DNA of 10,745 bases from Bacillota bacterium (GTDB taxonomy: Bacteria > Bacillota > Clostridia > Lachnospirales > Lachnospiraceae). A program made the position numbers and the translations under genes. Numbering within the stretch: the first letter of the stretch is position 1; every line of letters begins with the position of its first letter. A model generated the notes under the pieces. It saw only the letters and a program-made list of their open reading frames with translations, made no database searches and had not been told where the DNA came from. Positions 1-7,260 of this stretch are shown in pieces. The stretch is from positions 1 through 10,745 of the forward strand of contig JAEZFH010000332.1 in NCBI GenBank assembly GCA_023437885.1. The letters run 5' to 3'.

Positions 1-107
1 AAATCCGGAGAAATAATTGAAAACACGATTATAATAAAAAGTAAAATAGCCCAAGGCATATTTTTTTGTATATATAATTTAAAATTGAATGATTTAAATA
101 CTTTCAA
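1..107 (-). CDS. Sugar ABC transporter permease (RbsC-like), N-terminal fragment
   Basis: This is a partial gene that runs off the left edge; only 35 codons are visible. It begins with TTG at 107-105, preceded by GGAGG (119-115) at a 7-nt spacer, and an in-frame TAA lies a short way upstream, so TTG is the only well-supported start. The translation has a basic, polar start (MKVFKSFNFKLYIQKN) followed by a hydrophobic first membrane segment (MPWAILLFIIIVFSIISPD). The ILSP/IISPD-like ending of the first helix is typical of the BPD_transp_2 (RbsC/XylH) sugar permeases. It lies 66 bases after the binding-protein stop, in the same direction, where the family usually places the permease. The family call rests on context plus this short segment; another membrane protein cannot be excluded. 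Confidence 0.72.
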   Translation of the reverse strand, partial: MKVFKSFNFKLYIQKNMPWAILLFIIIVFSIISPD

Positions 108-173
108 TTCGATACCTCCAGCGGTAATTTACGAGTTAATGCTGCTCAGGCGGCTGAAACTTGCAATCTGCCG

Positions 174-1190
174 CTAGTGCATGTAATCAGCAACATTTAT
201 CAGAGAGACTGCATAAATCTCATAGTAATAGATGTTCTCATTATTTAACTCGAGTGTCCCCAAAATCGCATCGATTTGCGGGCTATAGGAACCATCTCCA
301 AACATAATGGTTGCACGAATTAAGCTTTCATTTTTTTCTGACATTAGAATACGCTTTCCCATTTCTGCTGTAAAATCACTTGTGAAAATCCCGAATTGTG
401 ATTTATCCACATTCCCCATCCCCAGAACAGTTTCATCTGCTGCAAAGGCCTGTGGGGAATCATAGGTTAGGATGGCCTTTATGTTCGGATATCTTGTTAA
501 AATAAGATCTACTGCTTCCTGCACTTTTGCAGCAGCTTCGCCCATAGGCAAATCAATGTTTTCCACAATAACAGCCTTTTTTGTATATTGTGTGATTAGC
601 TCCATTCCCTCGCTGTTGTTCTTTGATTCCACACTTGTTGTAGTAGATAAAAGAGCAACCTCAACACTTCCGTCTTCTGCATCCCAAAAGGTTGCATCAA
701 TCCATCTGGCTGCTTCCTTTGCCTTTTCCTCGCCTACTGCAAATTGATCGACGACGACTTCACTGTCAAAGGATCCTTTTGTTACCTCATTACCGAAGAC
801 ATGAACTTTTATCCCCTTATTACGAAGTGCCCGAAGTGTTGTTCCTACTTCACTCGCACTTGCACCGATTGGAAAAATTAAAATATGCTCCACCTTCATC
901 GTTGCGAAATTCTCAAGAAGCTGTAATTCTTTCGCAGGATCATTGTCAGAGGATACTAACTCTGCTTCCATACCATGTGCTTCTAATCCTTCTTGAAGCC
1001 TCTCGCCTAATCCGGAAAGAAATTCATTGCCCAAGCTGGGGATAATGACACCTACCCTATGACCTTCGCGAAATTCTGTTTTTATTTCCTCCATTACTGT
1101 TATCTCTGCTTTTTCTTCCTTTAGGCTGCAGCTCGACAATAATACTGCAAGCAAACATAGCGATAATGATACTGATAATATCTTTTTCAT
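174..1190 (-). CDS. Sugar-binding lipoprotein of ABC system (periplasmic-binding-protein type I fold)
   Basis: A 338-residue extracytoplasmic solute-binding protein, probably for a sugar, anchored to the outer face of the membrane. It has a lipoprotein signal: KK at 2-3, a hydrophobic core, and lipobox LSSC with the lipidated Cys at 21. The mature part has the ribose/galactose-binding (Peripla_BP_4) pattern, starting VGVIIPSLGNEF at 46-57, then a DNDPAKELQLLENF-type segment and a hinge-like FPIGAS. Length is normal for the family. The start was set at 1190 rather than the ATG at 1202, because GGAGG inside the longer frame lies 5 nt before the inner ATG. This ATG overlaps the stop of the upstream ABC gene as ATGA, the usual sign of translational coupling. 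The ligand cannot be read from the sequence. In this operon it may serve as a sensor as much as a transport receptor. Confidence 0.93.
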   Translation of the reverse strand: MKKILSVSLSLCLLAVLLSSCSLKEEKAEITVMEEIKTEFREGHRVGVIIPSLGNEFLSGLGERLQEGLEAHGMEAELVSSDNDPAKELQLLENFATMKVEHILIFPIGASASEVGTTLRALRNKGIKVHVFGNEVTKGSFDSEVVVDQFAVGEEKAKEAARWIDATFWDAEDGSVEVALLSTTTSVESKNNSEGMELITQYTKKAVIVENIDLPMGEAAAKVQEAVDLILTRYPNIKAILTYDSPQAFAADETVLGMGNVDKSQFGIFTSDFTAEMGKRILMSEKNESLIRATIMFGDGSYSPQIDAILGTLELNNENIYYYEIYAVSLINVADYMH

Positions 1191-2614
1191 TTTTGCCTCC
1201 ATGATGCTTCTTTGCGGTATCGCAAATATTCAAACCGCGCGTCTTGTGAACATACAATACCTGTACAACAATCATATAAAATATCTATATTTGGAGAATT
1301 TACCAAAATCGCAGTTCCCTGGCAGGAGAGCTTTTGAAGGTAATCCCAAATCTTACTCCGACTTTGCAGGTCCATGCCCAACGTGGGATTTTCAATCAGA
1401 AAAAGCTTTGGTTTTGTCGCCGCCCAGCTGTAGATGAAAAGCAGATACCTGTCAACGAAAGACAATTCACTGATTTGCTCCGGGTTTCCTTCGATACTAA
1501 AATAAGAGAAAAATTCCTTTACACAATAATTTCCAAGTGATGGATCAATTAATTTGGTAATGCCGGTAAGCCTGCGATAGCGTGGCATTAATAGATTGTC
1601 CGCTATGGACAGGTTTGGAATCAGATGATTCCTGCTTAACTCAGGGATATAAACAACCTCAGGCTCACGCAGGGGTAAAGCAATACCGGATATCAAAAAT
1701 TGTCCTTCATTTTCTTCTAAAAAGCGGTTCAGATATTCTATAAAATTCAAGCATAAATCAGAGGAATCATAGAAACCAATCAGCCATCCCGGATTCCATG
1801 AAAATAAGGCAGTCTTATTTGTAGTCATACATTCCAGATAATTAGCGGTTAAGTTATGCTTCATATCCTTCGGAGATTGGATTTCAAGGTGTTCGGGAGA
1901 CATAAAGTAGGAAGAAACCGGCAGGAGAGAACCTTGTTCCTGGAATATTGTCTTAATATCCCGCCCATCATTGATTATTACAACTTTATCGGATAATTCC
2001 AATAAAGGATTTGGAGCATTGTCTATCACCAGAAAGGACAGCCCCTGTTCCCTTCCCTGGCGAATAATGCGCTCCAGATGCTTATAATCTTCATGGTTGT
2101 AGGTATTGCCGCTAAGATCCAGAAGCAGGAGTCTGGCATGATGTGCAAGAGCCTTCGCAATGCAAATCAGATATTTTTCGAAAAAAGAAAGATGATAAAC
2201 CTTTTCCGAGGGGGAGCATTGCAGGCCAATGCTCTTTAATATCTGCAAGGTTTCATAGAATGCTGTTTTGGAATTATAAAATATCTTTCTCTTTCTGTGC
2301 TGCTTCACTAAAAAGATATTTTCACTGACAGTTAAAGCTTCTACGAGGGTTTCTTCTTGATCGACGCAAAAGAAGCCTTCGTTCCAGGCTCTGCTTTTTT
2401 CTGAATATTCTGCTTTTTGCTCATGAAAATACAAAGCTCCGGCTGTTATGCTGCAGTCTCCGGAGAGAATCATTTTTAAAAGATGTTTTCCGGAACCCCG
2501 TGAACCGATTAACGAAATAATTTCTCCGGAAAAGACAGTAAGGTTGAAATCCCTAAGGCGGCCATCCGGCAAATCTTCAGTGAAGACATGGGAAAACCGA
2601 AGTATTTCTTTCAT
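1187..2614 (-). CDS. Degenerate tandem ABC ATPase homologue (RbsA/MglA/XylG-like), probable pseudo-ATPase
   Basis: A 475-residue protein with two ABC nucleotide-binding domains, about 1-235 and 255-475, laid out like the RbsA sugar-import ATPases. The catalytic motifs are eroded in both. In domain 1 the P-loop is GSRGSGKH (37-44), with His where Ser/Thr should bind magnesium. The signature reads LSFFEKY (142-148) instead of LSxGxxQ. Walker B is LLLLDL (162-167), with Leu replacing the catalytic Glu, and the switch His is Asn199. In domain 2 the P-loop glycines are gone (GFYDSSDL, 280-287), the signature is LSFVDRY (384-390), and Walker B reads FLIENP (405-410) for LDEP. Folding segments remain, including TLGMD (411-415). 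It starts 6 nt after the kinase stop, with the AGGAGG site inside the kinase end, and overlaps the next gene by ATGA. It probably binds permease but is unlikely to hydrolyse ATP well; a regulatory role is inferred. Confidence 0.9.
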   Translation of the reverse strand: MKEILRFSHVFTEDLPDGRLRDFNLTVFSGEIISLIGSRGSGKHLLKMILSGDCSITAGALYFHEQKAEYSEKSRAWNEGFFCVDQEETLVEALTVSENIFLVKQHRKRKIFYNSKTAFYETLQILKSIGLQCSPSEKVYHLSFFEKYLICIAKALAHHARLLLLDLSGNTYNHEDYKHLERIIRQGREQGLSFLVIDNAPNPLLELSDKVVIINDGRDIKTIFQEQGSLLPVSSYFMSPEHLEIQSPKDMKHNLTANYLECMTTNKTALFSWNPGWLIGFYDSSDLCLNFIEYLNRFLEENEGQFLISGIALPLREPEVVYIPELSRNHLIPNLSIADNLLMPRYRRLTGITKLIDPSLGNYCVKEFFSYFSIEGNPEQISELSFVDRYLLFIYSWAATKPKLFLIENPTLGMDLQSRSKIWDYLQKLSCQGTAILVNSPNIDILYDCCTGIVCSQDARFEYLRYRKEASWRQK

Positions 2615-2620
2615 GAATAA

Positions 2621-3463
2621 TTATCCCTCCTGTAAAAACCTTCTGCTGAATTCTAAATCATCATAATGGGGAAGAACAATTTCAACATCGGTTCCCTTGT
2701 GTAAAACACTCATAATTCTGAGACCGTATTCTTTTCCGAAGTGTAATTGAATACGGGAATTGACATTGGTAAGTGCAATTCCATGATGAGGTTTAGAATG
2801 AGTCGGCTCATAATCCGGGTGCAATAATCGGTGATTTATTTCCTCCACTTGGTGAGAGGCCATTCCGACGCCATCGTCACTCACCCAGATATATAGCTTT
2901 TTTTCTGTCATGGTAATACGCAGGAGAATGGAGCCGCCGCCCTTCTTTTGCTCCAGGCCGTGATAAATTGCATTTTCTACGATAGGCTGCAAGATCATCT
3001 TCGGCATATGGCTTTGCAGGATTCTGTCATCCTCCAATCGGATATCCATGGAGAACTTGTTCCCGAACCGATATTGCTGAATAAAAAAATATTGCTTAAT
3101 ATTTGCTATTTCATCCTGTAAGGTTACAAAATCACCGCGGCTGCTGATACAGTAGCGAAAAAATCTAGAAAGATTTTCCGTCATATCGGCAATATTTTGC
3201 TGCTTACTGAATAAGGCTTCACTTCGGATGCACTCCAGGGTGTTATAGAGAAAGTGCGGATTAATCTGGCTTTGCAGTGCCGAATATTGTGCCTGCTGCT
3301 GCCGAAGGTCACTGGAAGCGGAATTACTTGCTGCATGAGATACTTTTTTAATAAAGGAAGCTAATTCAGGAGGCATTCCGGCAGGAATAGTATGTGTCAT
3401 TGCATACTCCTCAGGGTCAAAGTGGGTAATCCAATAAGGAATATCTTTTTTCTTCCGTTTCAT
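2621..3463 (-). CDS. Cytosolic YesM/LytS-family sensor histidine kinase lacking a sensor domain
   Basis: A 280-residue kinase of the His_kinase (PF06580) plus HATPase_c type that should phosphorylate the adjacent YesN-like regulator. The phosphoacceptor is His70 in SQINPHFLYNTLE (65-77). The N box is PIVENAIYHGLE (160-171), the G1 box SDDGVGM (195-201), and the distal glycine motif HHGIALTNVNSRI (226-238). All key residues seem intact. Typical YesM proteins are near 550-600 residues, with two membrane helices, a large extracellular region and a HAMP domain. Here only about 60 polar residues precede the His domain, ending in a probable coiled coil (DLRQQQAQYSALQ), and there is no membrane segment. 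It must therefore take its signal from a partner, and the cotranscribed ABC-like proteins are the obvious candidates. GAGGAG lies 9 nt before the ATG, which follows the regulator stop by 17 nt. Confidence 0.94.
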   Translation of the reverse strand: MKRKKKDIPYWITHFDPEEYAMTHTIPAGMPPELASFIKKVSHAASNSASSDLRQQQAQYSALQSQINPHFLYNTLECIRSEALFSKQQNIADMTENLSRFFRYCISSRGDFVTLQDEIANIKQYFFIQQYRFGNKFSMDIRLEDDRILQSHMPKMILQPIVENAIYHGLEQKKGGGSILLRITMTEKKLYIWVSDDGVGMASHQVEEINHRLLHPDYEPTHSKPHHGIALTNVNSRIQLHFGKEYGLRIMSVLHKGTDVEIVLPHYDDLEFSRRFLQEG

Positions 3464-3480
3464 TGATGAAGACTCCTCAT

Positions 3481-3939
3481 TTATATGTATAGTTTGCGGT
3501 AATCACTGGGTTTGATACCGGTGTGCCTTTTGAATAATTTTCGAAAGTATTTATTATCGGTATAGCCAACTGCCATAGAAATTTCAATAATGCTTTTACC
3601 CGGTTCCTTCAATAAATTCTTAGCTTCATTCATTCGAACCTGGGTAAGATAGTCATGAAAATTTTGCCCTGTGACTTTTTTAAAAACTGAACTGAAATAA
3701 ACCGGAGTAAGGTTCACCTCTGCTGCCACTGCATCGAGGGATAAAGGTTCAGAAAAATGTAATTGTATATATTGCTTAGAAAGACGAATGGGATAAGCCT
3801 CCTCCTTCTCCTTTTCATTCGTACGGAGCTTCACAGCTCTAACGAAAAGTTCCGATAAAATCCCGAGGAAGGAATAGAGATTTTTGGCACGGTCTGTTCT
3901 CATAATTGCATCATTTATAAAATTTGTATCTGTATTCAA
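3481..3939 (-). CDS. AraC-type DNA-binding portion of YesN-like response regulator, in shifted frame
   Basis: This frame encodes the C-terminal DNA-binding part of the regulator that begins at 5051, displaced by one base. Read from TTG at 3939-3937 it gives 152 residues. The last 100 or so form two helix-turn-helix units of the AraC family: LSLDAVAAEVNLTPVYFSSV then FKKVTGQNFHDYL, and IIEISMAVGYTDNKYFRKLF with the closing HTGIKPSDYRKLYI. The frame extends open to 4038, but that upstream part is out-of-phase shadow of the receiver gene. The TTG overlaps the receiver-gene stop as TTGA and has GAGG 5 nt upstream, so separate coupled translation is possible. A single lost base in the run around TTCCCTTGA explains it equally well, since both parts add up to a normal YesN length of about 525 residues. 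No canonical heptameric -1 slippery site is present. Confidence 0.85.
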   Translation of the reverse strand: MNTDTNFINDAIMRTDRAKNLYSFLGILSELFVRAVKLRTNEKEKEEAYPIRLSKQYIQLHFSEPLSLDAVAAEVNLTPVYFSSVFKKVTGQNFHDYLTQVRMNEAKNLLKEPGKSIIEISMAVGYTDNKYFRKLFKRHTGIKPSDYRKLYI

Positions 3940-5051
3940 GGGAACCTCATATCCAGCAGTTGATCTCTTGCACTGTAGAGCAGAGCGGGATTTGGATAGT
4001 TTTGAAGGCGCAGATGGTTCAGCAAATCGCCGAAACATTGTTTTATTGACTCCAAATTATAAGCATCCAGCGCAGAATGAAGGATCCGCTTAATAGAAGC
4101 TGGAAATAAATCCTGAGCATAATTTTTGCTTTGCTCCGGAAGACTTGTGATCAGCTTATTCCAGCCAAGGAAAAGCTTCGCTTTTTCGTGAAGCACGGCA
4201 GCATGAAAGGAACAGGATAATTGCTCCAGCTTATTTACAGCGGCTCCTATTCCAAAGGACAGTTCAAAATTCCCATAAATATCCGATAAAGCAAAGACAG
4301 CGCCATAAAGAACGGAGAATTCATTGGATACCTGGGTGCTTTGCTCTTTGGAATAATTGAGGAAACAGAAAAAGCCCTGCTCGTGGGATACAACAAAAGC
4401 TGATACAAGCTCACCAAATATTCGTTGTGCCAGTTCAATGACTTTGCTTTGAAAGGATATATTCTCAGTATGTAGCCACGGTTGGCTTGTATTCATTAGT
4501 ATAACCTGAAAGCAATCATATCGGAAATCCGTTTGATATTTCAAATTATAGTGATTTGCAGTTTCTGTCAGAGGCGTGTTAGTAAAGAATAAGCTTAAGA
4601 ATTCCTTATAATGATGCTGCCGGTCTGAAAGAATAAGCTTTGACAGGATCGCTTTTTCTTCCATCTGCAAGTATCTGGATTGAAGATGCCGGCAGGTTTT
4701 TTCCAGAGTATCATTGAGCTCTTTTTGATCAATCGGCTTGAGCAGATAGTCCACGATTCCATATTGCATGGCACGGTGGGCATATTCAAAATGACGGAAT
4801 CCGCTAATAATGATAAAGATGGTTTCCAAGCCAGCGCTTTTGGTCTGTTTAATTAACTCAAGCCCATCATATACGGGGATGCGAATATCTGTAATGACAA
4901 TGTCAGGTGAATTCTTAAAAATACTTTTCATAGCATCCTCTCCATCATGGCAGATATCGATGATTTGGATACCAAAACGCTCCCAATCGCCTAACATTTG
5001 GATTAATTCACATACTTTCAGTTCATCGTCTACAATAATAGCTCTGTACAA
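3936..5051 (-). CDS. YesN-like response regulator, receiver and middle region, frame ends before DNA-binding domain
   Basis: A 371-residue frame holding the receiver domain and linker region of a YesN/AraC-type response regulator, first gene of the operon. Receiver residues are complete: acidic pair D8-D9 (IIVDDE), phosphoacceptor D55 (IVITDIRIP), S83 (IISGF) and K105 (YLLKP). Residues 125-365 form the poorly conserved YesN middle region. The frame stops at TGA 3938-3936 just after QLLDMRFP, while the DNA-binding part continues one frame away. The start is TTG at 5051-5049: an in-frame TAA lies 21 nt upstream and any later start would lose the acidic pair. The ribosome site is weak (GGAAG, 4-nt spacer). 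As it stands this protein would receive phosphate but not bind DNA, unless the two parts associate or the shift is suppressed or is a base-call error. Confidence 0.9.
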   Translation of the reverse strand: MYRAIIVDDELKVCELIQMLGDWERFGIQIIDICHDGEDAMKSIFKNSPDIVITDIRIPVYDGLELIKQTKSAGLETIFIIISGFRHFEYAHRAMQYGIVDYLLKPIDQKELNDTLEKTCRHLQSRYLQMEEKAILSKLILSDRQHHYKEFLSLFFTNTPLTETANHYNLKYQTDFRYDCFQVILMNTSQPWLHTENISFQSKVIELAQRIFGELVSAFVVSHEQGFFCFLNYSKEQSTQVSNEFSVLYGAVFALSDIYGNFELSFGIGAAVNKLEQLSCSFHAAVLHEKAKLFLGWNKLITSLPEQSKNYAQDLFPASIKRILHSALDAYNLESIKQCFGDLLNHLRLQNYPNPALLYSARDQLLDMRFP

Positions 5052-5097
5052 TTGGCTTCCGTCCTTTACTTATAGTGATATAAAGCTAGTTGTATAC

Positions 5098-5126
5098 AGT
5101 ATAGCATAGAGAAAATACGTGTTCAA
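5098..5126 (-). promoter_or_regulatory. Sigma-A type promoter of the two-component/ABC operon
   Basis: On the minus strand TTGAAC (5126-5121) and TATACT (5103-5098) are separated by exactly 17 bases, giving 4/6 and 5/6 matches to the vegetative consensus. The predicted start near 5091 gives a leader of about 40 bases before the TTG start at 5051. The perfect interrupted palindrome TATACAGTATA (5093-5103) overlaps the -10 element and could be an operator, though it is short and AT-rich enough to arise by chance. Confidence 0.65.
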
Positions 5127-5162
5127 GAATAAGAAAAGCCACCTTTTATTAAGAGTGTCGCC

Positions 5163-5191
5163 TTATGCAGCATAATGGGAGTTGTTATACT
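5163..5191 (+). promoter_or_regulatory. Possible promoter of the LysM-hydrolase gene
   Basis: TTATGC (5163-5168) and TATACT (5186-5191) are 17 bases apart, about 40 bases upstream of the start at 5233. The -10 matches 5/6 but the -35 is weak, so this is a modest prediction. It lies divergent from the operon promoter, about 40 bases away. Confidence 0.35.
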
Positions 5192-5232
5192 TAAAACAGC
5201 CGAAAAGGCAAATGATAATGAGGAGGTAAATT

Positions 5233-7239
5233 ATGAACAGAAAGAAGAAACTATTGGCACTGATACTCATTGTAGCCATGCTTTGCGGTAATGCCACAGC
5301 AATGGCTGCCACGCAAAGCTATACGGTCCGCAAGGGGGACACACTCTGGCAGATTGCAAAAAGGTTCGACGTAAAATGGAGTGATATCGCAGATCAAAAT
5401 GGGGTGACTAACGTTCGCGATTTAAGGATTGGCAAAGTACTGAAAATTGATGCTGATTCAAAGGATAGCAAGGGTGCTTCCGCTAAAACCACGGCGAAGC
5501 CTTCAAAACCTGTTACAAAGCCTTCAAAGAAGCCTGCAGCGAAATCTTCAGAAGAGACTAAAACGAAGCCTGCAAAAGAGCCTGCGACAAAGCCTTCCAA
5601 TGATTCCTCTGCAGACAGCAGCACAGACACAGCAGCCTATACAGAATATGCGGTTTCCATTGACAATAATGGATATAAGATACCTGCGATCGTCTGTATG
5701 CCGAATGAAGCGGGTCCATTCCCGGCGGTGGTAATGCTGCATGGTACCGGCTCGGATAAAAATGAGGCAGGAGGGGGTTATAAGCTTGCCGCTCCGGAGC
5801 TTGCGAAGGCAGGAATTGCAAGTATACGAATCGACTTTGTAGGCAGCGGTGAGAGCAAAGAGGATTACATAAACTACAATTTTACCTCTGCCGTATCGGA
5901 TGCCAACACTGCAGCAAAATATATCGCTGGTCTTGATGAGGTGGATGAGACACGAATTGGTGTATTGGGCTGGAGTCAGGGCGGTGCGATTGCCATGCTT
6001 GCCGCCGGAGAAAACCGCTCGTTCCAATCCGTAGTTACTTGGGCTGGTGCACCGGATCTGTCCGGCATAGGTACGAAGGAGAGATATGAAATTGCCAAAA
6101 AGGATGGTTTTTATAATTTTACCTTTGAGTGGCGCAGTCCTCTTAAGCTTGGACTTAAATGGTTTGAAGATATGTATTCCACGGATGTACTGAAGGTGTT
6201 ATCTTATTCTGATGCTCCGGTATTAGCAGTAAACGGCTCTGCGGATGTAGTGGTAGCACCCTTAACTGCAGATAAGATTATTGCTTCATCAAAAAATAAG
6301 AAATCAAAAGCAGTGATTATTGAGGGCGCTGATCATACCTATAATCTTTTTACTGATAACAGGAAGCCCTTTAATGAGCTGGTGACTTTGACTGTTGATT
6401 GGTTTTCTGAAACACTGAAGCCGGTCTATACTTCTGAAACGGTAAAAATACAAAATGGTGAAAGACTGGTTCCGGCTACTATTGTTACTCCGGTAGGAGA
6501 GGGTCCTTTTCCGGCGGTTGTGATAAATCATGGGCATGGTGGAAGCCGTGAAGAGAATGGCGGCTTTGCAGGACTTGCAGAGGCCCTTGCATATCAGGGC
6601 TTAATGTCGATCCGTATGGATTTCCCGGGATGCGGCGAGAGCACAGAACCCTTCACAGAAAATTATCTGTCAAATATGATCTCTGATTCCAATGCATGCC
6701 TTGATTACATGCTGGCAAATTATAATGCAGACAAAAATAACTTGGGTATTTTTGGATACAGCATGGGTGGACGGCTCTCCCTGCTGATTGGCAGTGAGCT
6801 GAATACACCATATAAGGCAATGGGTCTTCTTGCTCCTGCAGCAGCAAATGGCAATGATATGGTAGTAGGTATTGCCGGAGGTCAGGAAAAATATAACGAA
6901 TACTATAAGGAAGCCTCTGGTCCGAAGGGATATGTAGAGCATACAACCGCATACGGACAGAAGCAGCAGCTCAGCCGTGCATGGTTCGATGATTTGAAGG
7001 CTTCTACCCCACTTAAGAACATCTCCAACTTTAAGGGAAATATTCTTGTTGTTCATGGAGATAAAGATAACGTAGTTCCTGTTGACGTTAATGAGGCAGT
7101 GGCAGCTGCAGCGAATCACGGAAAGAAAATTTTAGTTCCGGGTGCGGATCATGGATATGGCTTCTATAGCAATCAGCCTGATGTTACTGAAGTTGTGGAG
7201 GATTCCTTTGCAGAATTCTTTGCACAGAACCTAAAATAA
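5233..7239 (+). CDS. Secreted LysM protein with two tandem alpha/beta hydrolase domains
   Basis: A 668-residue secreted esterase-like protein. It starts at ATG 5233 with AGGAGG 6 nt upstream. Residues 1-26 form a signal peptide (NRKKK, hydrophobic core, likely cut after AMA). One LysM domain follows at about 28-73 (YTVRKGDTLWQIAKRF), expected to bind peptidoglycan. A Lys/Pro/Ser/Thr linker at 80-135 has repeated KPS/KPA units. Hydrolase 1 (about 137-395) has HGTGS (170-174), nucleophile Ser248 in GWSQGG, Asp338 and His368. Hydrolase 2 (about 400-668) has HGHGG (433-437), Ser510 in GYSMGG, Asp612 and His640. The two share GPFPAVV (161-167, 424-430) and a DF-x-G-x-GES motif (201-208, 463-470), so they arose by internal duplication. 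The fold resembles acyl/feruloyl esterases and dienelactone-hydrolase-like enzymes, but the substrate is unknown. A wall-bound deacetylase or carbohydrate esterase is plausible. Confidence 0.93.
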   Translation: MNRKKKLLALILIVAMLCGNATAMAATQSYTVRKGDTLWQIAKRFDVKWSDIADQNGVTNVRDLRIGKVLKIDADSKDSKGASAKTTAKPSKPVTKPSKKPAAKSSEETKTKPAKEPATKPSNDSSADSSTDTAAYTEYAVSIDNNGYKIPAIVCMPNEAGPFPAVVMLHGTGSDKNEAGGGYKLAAPELAKAGIASIRIDFVGSGESKEDYINYNFTSAVSDANTAAKYIAGLDEVDETRIGVLGWSQGGAIAMLAAGENRSFQSVVTWAGAPDLSGIGTKERYEIAKKDGFYNFTFEWRSPLKLGLKWFEDMYSTDVLKVLSYSDAPVLAVNGSADVVVAPLTADKIIASSKNKKSKAVIIEGADHTYNLFTDNRKPFNELVTLTVDWFSETLKPVYTSETVKIQNGERLVPATIVTPVGEGPFPAVVINHGHGGSREENGGFAGLAEALAYQGLMSIRMDFPGCGESTEPFTENYLSNMISDSNACLDYMLANYNADKNNLGIFGYSMGGRLSLLIGSELNTPYKAMGLLAPAAANGNDMVVGIAGGQEKYNEYYKEASGPKGYVEHTTAYGQKQQLSRAWFDDLKASTPLKNISNFKGNILVVHGDKDNVVPVDVNEAVAAAANHGKKILVPGADHGYGFYSNQPDVTEVVEDSFAEFFAQNLK

Positions 7240-7260
7240 AGTATTCATACTCTTAAAGAT

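Noticed and set aside
1190..1202. The ATG at 1202 as start of the binding protein
   Set aside because: The first four codons contain the GGAGG ribosome site of the inner ATG at 1190, which also overlaps the upstream stop as ATGA and gives a cleaner signal peptide.
3925..3950. Programmed -1 frameshifting in the regulator
   Set aside because: The zero-frame codons AGG TTC CCT TGA contain no X-XXY-YYZ slippery heptamer, and I see no strong downstream stem.
3884..4093. A 69-codon plus-strand frame across the regulator frameshift
   Set aside because: It is antisense to the regulator with no ribosome site or motif.
5394..6027. Several overlapping minus-strand frames opposite the LysM-hydrolase gene
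   Set aside because: They mirror the Lys/Pro linker and hydrolase 1 codons, have low-complexity or Cys/Arg-rich translations, no ribosome sites and no recognisable motif.
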